Part shown: positions 1 through 5,076 of the stretch, one piece after another
How positions within the stretch are numbered: position 1 is the first letter of the stretch
Layout of the letters: every line of letters starts with the position of its first letter
Source: JALZHR01 sp036389695
GTDB lineage: Bacteria; Acidobacteriota; Blastocatellia; Pyrinomonadales; Pyrinomonadaceae
Length of the DNA: 5,076 bases
Direction: 5' to 3'
Assembly: GCA_036389695.1 (NCBI GenBank)
Contig: DASVWG010000460.1
Location: 1 to 5,076, forward strand
Position numbers and translations under genes: made by a program
The notes under the pieces: model-generated
What the model was told of the DNA's origin: nothing
Databases searched by the model: none
The model's input: only the letters and a program-made list of their open reading frames with translations

Positions 1-1
1 C

Positions 2-1366
2 GTGTTCGGCGAAAGCATTCCGGCGCATCTGGTTTTATTTTATCAGGGCGCGACGACGCGTCTGGGCTGGCATTTCGTCATCAGCACGCCCGATATGACC
101 GAGCAATACGTGATTATCGTCGAAGCGGATTCGCGGACGGCAAAGCCGGAAGAACCGGAAATTTTATACGCGCAGAAAACTTCGAGCCAGATGGCGGCGA
201 AAGGAAAAGTCTGGATTCATAATCCGGGCATTAATCCGGAGCGGGCTTTGGTGGATTTTCCTTTAGCCGTCTCGTTTTATCCGCTCGACGCCGCGTCTCT
301 GAAATTGCCGGAGGGATTTCCGCAGGCGTGGGTTGACGACAGCGGCTCGCTGGCAATCGGAAATTCCACAATCGCGGTGACGGGAAACAAGACAAGCTCC
401 ATCAAAGGCGCGAGCATCGACGGCGTTTTAACCTTCGACCCGGGCGAAGAGGGAGCGCAGGGAGACGTGCAGAAAGTCATTAACATCTTTTATTTCTGCA
501 ATTATATGCACGATTTCTTTTATATGCTCGGATTTGACGAGCGCCACGGCAATTTTCAGAAAATTAATTTTACCGGCGTCGGAACGGGTAACGACCCGGT
601 TCTGGCGCGCGCTCATCCCGGTCCGGTGCGCGGGACGGCGAATATGCTGACGCGCGCCGACGGCGTGCGGGCGGAAATGAATATGGGTTTGGTCGGCGGC
701 GTTAATCGTCACACGGCTTTCGATTCGGACGTCGTTTTTCACGAGTTCGTTCACGGCGTGACGAACCGGCTCGTCGGCGGCAGATTCGACGGGCGCGCGC
801 TTCAGCAGCCGCAAAGCCGCGGCATGGGCGAAGGCTGGAGCGATTACTTCGCTCTGACCATCCAGAACTGCCTCGCGCTGATTAAAAATCCGGAAGCCGT
901 CGAAAAAACCGTGACCGGCGACTGGGTGGTCAACCGCGCGAGCGGCATCAGGCTGGCGGCGTACAACGACGATTATCCGGGCACTTACGGCAGCATCGGC
1001 GCTGCGCCTTATCACGAGGAACACGCCGTCGGCGAAATCTGGTGCGCGGCTTTGATGAAAATGAATCGCGATTTCGGCGCGGCGCTCGGCGATAAGGTCA
1101 GAGGGCACCGGATGGGCTGGCAAGTGGTCGTCGACGGCTTGAAACTGACGCCCGCGAATCCGAGTTTTCTGGACGCGAGAGACGCGATTCTGCACGCGCT
1201 GGAAGACCTTCGCAACATAGACGCATTGCCGCACGACCAGTTCAAAAAGCTGAACCGGGCGGCGTGGCAGGCGTTTGCCCGTTTCGGGATGGGACCTATC
1301 GCCAGCTCCATCGGAGCGTCGCTGGAAGGAATCATCGAAGACACGATTCCGCCGCCAAACATTTAA
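2..1366 (+). CDS. M36 (fungalysin-type) zinc metallopeptidase, 5' truncated by window edge
   Basis: This is a secreted or periplasmic zinc endopeptidase that degrades extracellular protein. The frame is open at the left edge, so the GTG at position 2 is probably not the real start and the signal peptide and most of the propeptide lie outside. Residues 1-45 (LGWHFVIST, then YVIIVEADS) look like the end of an FTP/PepSY-type inhibitory propeptide. Residues 161-190 carry the family block NIFYFCNYMHDFFYMLGFDE followed by GNFQ. The catalytic site is HEFVH at 247-251 (zinc ligands H247 and H251, catalytic E248). GEGWSD supplies the third ligand, E277, 26 residues after H251, which is the spacing I recall for Aspergillus fungalysin. 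HAVGEIW at 341-347 and the tail AFARFGMG with GASLEGIIED are also typical. The catalytic domain looks complete and intact. It ends 32 bp before the nuclease gene, so the two may share a transcript. The family call is firm; the substrate is unknown. Confidence 0.93.
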   Translation: MFGESIPAHLVLFYQGATTRLGWHFVISTPDMTEQYVIIVEADSRTAKPEEPEILYAQKTSSQMAAKGKVWIHNPGINPERALVDFPLAVSFYPLDAASLKLPEGFPQAWVDDSGSLAIGNSTIAVTGNKTSSIKGASIDGVLTFDPGEEGAQGDVQKVINIFYFCNYMHDFFYMLGFDERHGNFQKINFTGVGTGNDPVLARAHPGPVRGTANMLTRADGVRAEMNMGLVGGVNRHTAFDSDVVFHEFVHGVTNRLVGGRFDGRALQQPQSRGMGEGWSDYFALTIQNCLALIKNPEAVEKTVTGDWVVNRASGIRLAAYNDDYPGTYGSIGAAPYHEEHAVGEIWCAALMKMNRDFGAALGDKVRGHRMGWQVVVDGLKLTPANPSFLDARDAILHALEDLRNIDALPHDQFKKLNRAAWQAFARFGMGPIASSIGASLEGIIEDTIPPPNI

Positions 1367-1386
1367 ATTTATTAAAAATTAAAGTT

Positions 1387-1391
1387 GAGGA
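1387..1391 (+). promoter_or_regulatory. Shine-Dalgarno sequence that sets the nuclease start
   Basis: GAGGA stands 7 nt before the ATG at 1399. It supports that ATG over an in-frame ATG at 1264, which would lie deep inside the peptidase gene and add 45 residues with no family similarity. No convincing promoter is visible in the 32-bp AT-rich gap (1367-1398), which favours read-through from the peptidase gene. Confidence 0.7.
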
Positions 1392-1398
1392 ACACGAT

Positions 1399-2298
1399 AT
1401 GGAAAATGAATTCTCTTTTTTGGATATACCGGAATTTCGCTCGGCGATTGCCGAATTTCAAGCCGCCGCCGAAAGACCTTATTACGACGCGGAAGCCGAC
1501 GGCGCGGCACGCGAAGAATATTATCGCGACATTCAAACCAACGGCTTAAATGAACGCGATTTTTATCAGGAGCTGAGCGGGCTGCTCAAAAAAACTCATA
1601 CCAGCGGTAAAAGCTACAAGCCCGCCGTTCATCTTTACCCGTGGGTTGATTTGCACGAAGACGGCGCGGAGCGGCGGCTGAAAAGCATCTATTCGGAACA
1701 GGATTTTGACCCCGCCGAACTTATCGCCGCCGATTTTCGCATCGAGCGCGAGCGCGAGGAGCTGCATCGCTCGATGCTGGCAAACACAAAGGGCTTTGGC
1801 ATGATTAACGAGGAGCATCAGTTTAATCTGATTGAAGCGGCGATGCCTTATAACTGCGAGCACGTCGTGCCGCAATCGTGGTTTCTCAAAAAAGAGCCGA
1901 TGCGCGGCGACCTGCATCATCTTTTCGCCTGCGAGATTCGCTGCAACGGTTTTCGCGGCAACACGCCTTATTTCGATTTTCCGGATTTTCACGAAGTGAT
2001 TAAGCAGGACTGCGGCAAGAGCGAGGAAAATAAATTCGAGCCCGCCGCCGGTAAAGGCGCGGTCGCGCGCGCGACGCTTTATTTTCTTTTGCGTTACCCG
2101 GGCGAAATCAATCGCACGTCGCGAGAATACACCGAAGACCGCATCGAGGCGATTCTGAAATGGCATCGCGACAACGCGGTCACGCGCCACGAAAAACATC
2201 GCAACGCCGCGATACACGAAAAACAGGGCAATCGCAACCCGCTGATTGATTTCCCCGAATGGGCTGAACGCATCGATTTTATGCAGGGCTTGGGATAA
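1399..2298 (+). CDS. Endonuclease I (EndA/Vvn-type) family nuclease without signal peptide
   Basis: This 299-aa protein belongs to the endonuclease I family, non-specific Mg-dependent DNases with a beta-beta-alpha-metal active site. The core is CEHVVPQSWF at 153-162, where E154 and H155 match the metal ligand and general base. PMRGDLHHLF (167-176) and CNGFRGN (182-188) follow. An Asn there, N183 or N188, should be the second metal ligand; I cannot tell which. The C-terminal signature WHRDN, then QGNRNPLIDFPEW (276-288), is also present. The N-terminal half (LHEDG, SIYSEQDFDP) fits longer family members. The N-terminus (MENEFSFLDIPEF) is acidic, with no hydrophobic stretch and no basic start, so no Sec or Tat signal is seen. 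That is odd for a mostly periplasmic or secreted family. The gene follows the peptidase by 32 bp and ends 5 bp before a repeat hairpin. Nuclease activity is likely; the site of action is unclear. Confidence 0.9.
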   Translation: MENEFSFLDIPEFRSAIAEFQAAAERPYYDAEADGAAREEYYRDIQTNGLNERDFYQELSGLLKKTHTSGKSYKPAVHLYPWVDLHEDGAERRLKSIYSEQDFDPAELIAADFRIEREREELHRSMLANTKGFGMINEEHQFNLIEAAMPYNCEHVVPQSWFLKKEPMRGDLHHLFACEIRCNGFRGNTPYFDFPDFHEVIKQDCGKSEENKFEPAAGKGAVARATLYFLLRYPGEINRTSREYTEDRIEAILKWHRDNAVTRHEKHRNAAIHEKQGNRNPLIDFPEWAERIDFMQGLG

Positions 2299-2303
2299 AA
2301 AGA

Positions 2304-2375
2304 GAAACGCGGAATGCGGAACGCGGAACGCGGAACAAAGAATTCATCATTCATCGTTCCGCGTTCACGCGTTTC
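2304..2375. repeat. Heptad-based inverted repeat between convergent genes, probable bidirectional terminator
   Basis: The left arm holds four 7-bp units at 2309-2336: GCGGAAT once, then GCGGAAC three times. The right side holds four opposed units starting TTC at 2343-2370 (TTCATCA, TTCATCG, TTCCGCG, TTCACGC). The inner stem is a perfect 11-bp match (2326-2336 with 2356-2366) around a 19-nt loop. An outer 8-bp stem joins 2304-2311 to 2368-2375, leaving 14 extra bases on the left arm. On the minus strand the stem is followed by CTTTTTATC, a fair T-run; on the plus strand only by a weaker TTTCTTTA. It lies 5 bp after the nuclease stop and 13 bp after the SET stop, so it fills the gap between convergent genes. 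Period-7 repeats like this are, from general knowledge, dispersed in several bacterial genomes. The structure is read directly; the terminator role is inferred. Confidence 0.75.
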
Positions 2376-2388
2376 TTTAACTGCGGTT

Positions 2389-2970
2389 TCATTTTCTGCG
2401 GATTTTTCGTTCCAGATACGGCTGAAAATAGCCTTTATATTTTTTTTGCAGTTCGATTATCTTCCAGTCTTCGCCGGTGATAAACGCGCGGCAGCGCTCA
2501 GCCTGACAAAAACATTCCATTTTAAATTCCGTTTCCGACGTGCAAATCGCGTAATCGAAACTGATTATTTCGCCGCTCCGGATTTCCCGCATCGCGACGA
2601 GCTCTATCTGCCCGCTGAAACCGATGTTCGGCGCGCAGGAATGATTGATAAATTCAATCTTGCTTTGCCGGACTTGCGCCATTGAAATGTGAGTTAAAAT
2701 AAGGTCGTCGCTCACCTGAAAATAAAAATGCTCGAGCTCCGCCGGAAGAAATTTTCTCTTTTCCAAAGAAACGATATGACCGCCGAAAATGCCGATAGTT
2801 TCGCCCTTCTCAATCGCGCTTTTCGCGCGCACGCCCGTTCCGCAGCGGCTTGATTCGTAAAGCTCCAGCTTCGGGGAATCCCAATTGACGGTTTGCTCGA
2901 TTTCGCCGAGCGCCGCCGCAGATTCAAAGTCCGCGTGTTTTCCGAAGCCCGCGTCAAAAATTTGTTTCAT
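2389..2970 (-). CDS. SET-domain protein (lysine) methyltransferase with post-SET zinc motif
   Basis: This 193-aa protein is a compact SET-domain enzyme expected to transfer methyl groups from S-adenosylmethionine to protein lysines, probably in the cytoplasm. The SET domain spans about 35-142: CGTGVRAK (43-50) is the AdoMet-binding GxG segment, INHSCAPN (108-115) forms the pseudoknot and cofactor site, and GEIISFDY (133-140) carries the catalytic Tyr Y140. A post-SET motif, CFCQAERC, supplies C153, C155 and C160, which with C112 can bind one zinc. All signature residues are present, so it should be active. The N-terminal 30 residues match nothing I know, and the tail (170-193) is basic. No signal peptide or membrane segment is seen. 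Its ATG overlaps the TGA of the cysteine-cluster gene as ATGA (2967-2970), so translation is probably coupled. The target cannot be read from sequence. Confidence 0.9.
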   Translation of the reverse strand: MKQIFDAGFGKHADFESAAALGEIEQTVNWDSPKLELYESSRCGTGVRAKSAIEKGETIGIFGGHIVSLEKRKFLPAELEHFYFQVSDDLILTHISMAQVRQSKIEFINHSCAPNIGFSGQIELVAMREIRSGEIISFDYAICTSETEFKMECFCQAERCRAFITGEDWKIIELQKKYKGYFQPYLERKIRRK

Positions 2971-3479
2971 AGCTCTTTAAACCCGCCGCCGAATCTTTTG
3001 ACGATGACATACTGCCGGTTTTTGTAAGGCGGATATTCTTCTTTGGTGACGGCAATCTGTTTGCAAAACTGCCGCCAGAGCGAAGAGTCGATTTTATTTT
3101 CGAGCAGCGGAATGCACGGCTCTAAAAGCTCCCGCATTTTTTGCCAATTCGGGCAGGTCGTAAAAACGCACCAGTAATATTCGCCGTCTTCCTCGATAAT
3201 ATCGAGCGGAAACAGGCGGCAATCGAGCGGTCTGGCGTCGTAGATTCGGCATTTTCCCGTCTGCCGGTCGAGAAAGGCGCAGCGGTTGTGATTGAGAAAA
3301 AAAGCCGTGCCGTCGATAAATTTCGTCGCTTCGGGAAACCGGCGCGCCAGATGACGCTCGTCGTCATTGAGCCAGGGCATCTGGCAGCATTGTCCTTGGC
3401 AATCGGGACAGACGGCGCCGAAATTCAAATCTTCGAAGATTTTTAGAAGCTCGTCAGATTTGTGAGAAGTCTCGTTCAT
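2967..3479 (-). CDS. YkgJ-family cysteine-cluster protein (putative Zn/Fe-binding)
   Basis: This 170-aa cytoplasmic protein has the CxxCxxxCC cluster of the YkgJ (CxxCxxCC) family: C24, C27, C31 and C32. The usual second half follows: C67 in RCAFL, then GKCRIYDARPLDCRLFP with C77 and C87. These residues are thought to bind a metal or an iron-sulphur cluster. Four more cysteines (C104, C109, C122, C139) lie in the C-terminal half, more than a minimal member needs. Many members have no known function, but the flagellin lysine methylase FliB carries the same type of cluster. The gene opens the pair with the SET gene and overlaps it by 4 bp. The ATG at 3479 is preceded by GGAG 11 nt upstream (3491-3494), a rather long spacing. 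The family call is firm; the function is open. Confidence 0.88.
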   Translation of the reverse strand: MNETSHKSDELLKIFEDLNFGAVCPDCQGQCCQMPWLNDDERHLARRFPEATKFIDGTAFFLNHNRCAFLDRQTGKCRIYDARPLDCRLFPLDIIEEDGEYYWCVFTTCPNWQKMRELLEPCIPLLENKIDSSLWRQFCKQIAVTKEEYPPYKNRQYVIVKRFGGGFKEL

Positions 3480-3759
3480 GAGAGTAAAAGCTCCGGCAAA
3501 ATGAGCAAAGCGCGCGAGCGGCTGGCGGCGGAAAAACTCTGGCGAAAGCGGACGGCGTTTCGAATGTTTTTCCGTTTGCTTTTATTCCGCGCGGTTTTGC
3601 AAAAATAGATAGAAACAGGCAAAAAAACCGCAGGAGAATTTTGCCTTTTACCTTCTGCATTTTTCATTAAATGACGAAAATCTTCTGTCTAATAACGAAC
3701 AAAGCGGAATATAAAAGGCAAAATTTCGCCGACTCGCCGAATTTTATCGACCTTTATTT
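3480..3759. other. Non-coding gap upstream of the YkgJ-SET pair
   Basis: This 280-bp stretch separates the TIG gene from the YkgJ-SET pair, all on the minus strand. Besides the repeat arms at 3617-3725 I see no convincing gene. Short minus-strand reading frames cross it, but they begin in the heptad repeat, lack a ribosome binding site and show no recognisable protein. A promoter for the pair is expected here, but I could not find a -35/-10 pair worth naming. Confidence 0.5.
3617..3725 (-). repeat. Three mutually complementary arms with heptad repeats, possible terminator or attenuator
   Basis: Heptads TTTTGCC, TTTTACC and TTCTGCA run at 3639-3659. The segment 3637-3650 is a perfect 14-bp inverted match to 3712-3725 (61-nt loop). 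Its core TTTTGCCT (3639-3646) also matches AGGCAAAA at 3617-3624 (14-nt loop). Read as minus-strand RNA, the middle arm can pair with either the upstream or the downstream arm, but not both. The downstream hairpin is followed by GTTTCTATCTATTTTT, a poor but T-rich tail. The element lies 35 bp after the stop of the TIG gene and 138 bp before the cysteine-cluster gene. It could therefore end the first transcript or control entry into the second. It may equally be just a dispersed repeat with inverted copies. Confidence 0.5.
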
Positions 3760-5076
3760 CTACGGGCGGGCGGCTGGAGTAGTGAATTTAATCGTTTTAT
3801 CGCCAGCCGAGAGAATGACCTGGATTTTCCCGTCAAAAAGTCCGTTGATGTTTTCCGCCACTATCAGGGACGCCGAGCGAATCGGATTTTTCGGCGTCTT
3901 GCTGATTTGCACGCCGTTGATAAATATTTCGTCGCCGCTTTTAAATCCCGCGCCGGTAATGATAACCGTCGCGCCCGCGCCCGCCGTCGGAAACGCTTCG
4001 GCGCTGTCAATCCTCAGCGGCGGCAACCAATCTTTCCCGAACATAGGCTCAACCGTTGCGGCGTCGAGCAGAGTGGTTTTTTCTTTGTTACCGTTTATCT
4101 TAATCTTCAGCCAGTTCAAATCGACGGCTCTGCCGGGCGTAATCAAAGTAATCGTCGGCGTGCCTTCGAAATCTTCCGGCATCGTGAAAGAAGCGACGAT
4201 TTTTTCGCTGTCGACGCGCTCGATTCTGCCTTGAATTTTCTCATTTTTGGCGGCGTTTTCCGCCGCCGTTCCGGCTTTGCTGTCATCCTGAATCAGCGGC
4301 TGCGCCAATCCGATTGCCTGCCTGAGCGCGACTCCGTTAATCATCAATCCGAGCTGCGATGAAAAATTCTCGCCGGAAATTAAAACGGTAATTCGTTTGC
4401 CCTTGCCGACGGGCTGATAAGAAATGCCTTCGACCCAGAAGCTGCTGCTTCCTTCATTATCGACCGGAACCGGCACGATAAACGCCTTGCTTTCGCCGCA
4501 GCCGCGACCTGTCCGGCTCCGGCTCCATCTTTCCGACATCACCGTATCGGCGAAATTATTCGGTTGATATTCGGAGCGCGGAAAATAACAGCCGTTTGAT
4601 TCCATCACGATGGAAGTCGCTTCGCGCGGAACGACGACGACGGCGTAAGTCGTGCGCACGCCGGACATCAGGCGGTCGGTTCCGGGCATCGGCGTAAACG
4701 TCCAGCCGAATTCGCGCGAGCCTTTGCCGAAGGCGGCGGAATAAAGCTCCTGCTGAACAAACTGCGAAAACTGCTCCTGCTTGCGCTGGGCGTTCAGATT
4801 AGCGCCCAGACCGAAGAGAAAAGACGTGACGACCGACAGCGCGCCCGCTTTCACCTTCAGATTCATATCGTTGTCATTCAATGAGCTCTGGCGCGGAATT
4901 AAATCGACGGTGCGCACCTTCGAGCGTAAATCTATCGGCACGCTGCGGGATTTGCCGTCTTCGATGGCGTTTATCGCCGCGCCGGCTGACGAATCGAGCT
5001 CGACATATTCGACATCGCCGGTCGCTTTCGTTTTCACCGCGCCGCCGAGCGCCGTGACGATATTCTCAATCTTCTC
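3760..5076 (-). CDS. Extracytoplasmic protein with C-terminal IPT/TIG-like domains, 5' truncated by window edge
   Basis: The visible 438 codons form the C-terminal part of a larger protein: the frame stays open to the right edge, 13 codons beyond the first possible start, a GTG at 5037. Numbering from that GTG, 342-425 is an IPT/TIG-type Ig-like fold (DSAEAFPTAGAGATVIITGAGF, short for the TIG entry, then GDEIFINGV). It ends right at the C-terminus. Residues 205-300 (ITVLISGENF, LMINGVAL) look like a second, more divergent copy. A spacer rich in Ala, Glu and Lys (250-275) interrupts it. Residues 64-80 form a hydrophobic stretch preceded by MNLKVK, resembling an internal anchor or signal. Residues 108-150 (FGWTFTPMPGT, VRTTYAVVVVP) belong to no domain I can name. 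The only two visible cysteines, C150 and C180, could form a disulphide, which fits export. Surface attachment or assembly is plausible, but the function is unknown. Confidence 0.8.
   Translation of the reverse strand, partial: EKIENIVTALGGAVKTKATGDVEYVELDSSAGAAINAIEDGKSRSVPIDLRSKVRTVDLIPRQSSLNDNDMNLKVKAGALSVVTSFLFGLGANLNAQRKQEQFSQFVQQELYSAAFGKGSREFGWTFTPMPGTDRLMSGVRTTYAVVVVPREATSIVMESNGCYFPRSEYQPNNFADTVMSERWSRSRTGRGCGESKAFIVPVPVDNEGSSSFWVEGISYQPVGKGKRITVLISGENFSSQLGLMINGVALRQAIGLAQPLIQDDSKAGTAAENAAKNEKIQGRIERVDSEKIVASFTMPEDFEGTPTITLITPGRAVDLNWLKIKINGNKEKTTLLDAATVEPMFGKDWLPPLRIDSAEAFPTAGAGATVIITGAGFKSGDEIFINGVQISKTPKNPIRSASLIVAENINGLFDGKIQVILSAGDKTIKFTTPAARP

Noticed and set aside
428..1234. 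A long minus-strand open frame (268 codons) opposite the peptidase
   Set aside because: It is antisense to a gene with an intact active site, and its composition (Arg, Ala, Val, His rich) is that of a shadow frame.
1264..1398. A 45-residue N-terminal extension of the nuclease from an upstream in-frame ATG
   Set aside because: It lies almost wholly inside the peptidase gene, has no signal or family similarity, and the ATG at 1399 has a good GAGGA at 7 nt.
1546..2217. A 223-codon minus-strand open frame opposite the nuclease
   Set aside because: The plus-strand frame carries all endonuclease I motifs; the antisense product matches nothing and has shadow-like composition.
2309..2370. A short CRISPR-like array from the regularly spaced repeats
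   Set aside because: The units are 7 bp, directly abutting without spacers, and no cas gene is near.
3476..3667. A 63-codon minus-strand frame whose TGA overlaps the ATG of the cysteine-cluster gene (ATGA), like a coupled upstream gene
   Set aside because: No ribosome binding site, its start lies in the heptad repeat, the product is basic and low in recognisable features, and the overlap could be chance. Conservation would be needed to revive it.
3660..3725. A sigma70-type promoter for the YkgJ-SET pair on the minus strand (TTGCCT and AT-rich sequence downstream)
   Set aside because: No -10 hexamer at a 16-18 bp spacing comes close to consensus, and the TTGCCT is part of the repeat arm.

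Overview
The window is about 5 kb of bacterial chromosome at roughly 50% GC with dense coding. It holds two convergent gene groups separated by a short repeat hairpin. No tRNA, rRNA, CRISPR array, insertion sequence or phage gene is visible. The gene content (M36 metallopeptidase, SET-domain methyltransferase, IPT/TIG surface protein) and intergenic repeats built on a 7-bp period suggest a soil-type Gram-negative lineage such as Acidobacteriota (Blastocatellia-like). That placement is inference and rests on no marker gene.

Plus strand, left part: the C-terminal 454 codons of a secreted M36 (fungalysin-type) zinc metallopeptidase run in from the left edge. After 32 bp comes a 299-aa endonuclease I (EndA/Vvn fold family) protein with every family motif but no export signal. 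The two are probably co-transcribed.

Centre: the 90 bp between the nuclease and the convergent SET gene are almost filled by an inverted repeat. It is built from four GCGGAAC-type heptads facing four TTC-starting heptads, and it probably serves as a shared terminator.

Minus strand, right part, in transcription order: a large gene runs in from the right edge and encodes an extracytoplasmic protein of unknown function with IPT/TIG-like C-terminal domains. Next are 280 bp of non-coding sequence with a second heptad repeat and three mutually complementary arms. Then come a YkgJ-type cysteine-cluster protein and a SET-domain protein methyltransferase, joined by a 4-bp ATGA overlap.

The most interesting item is the coupled YkgJ-SET pair. 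SET domains methylate lysines, and the YkgJ cysteine cluster is also the hallmark of the flagellin lysine methylase FliB, so the pair may form a two-protein modification module with an unknown target. The other genes appear to serve extracellular degradation (protease) and the cell surface (TIG protein). The role of the leaderless nuclease is open.
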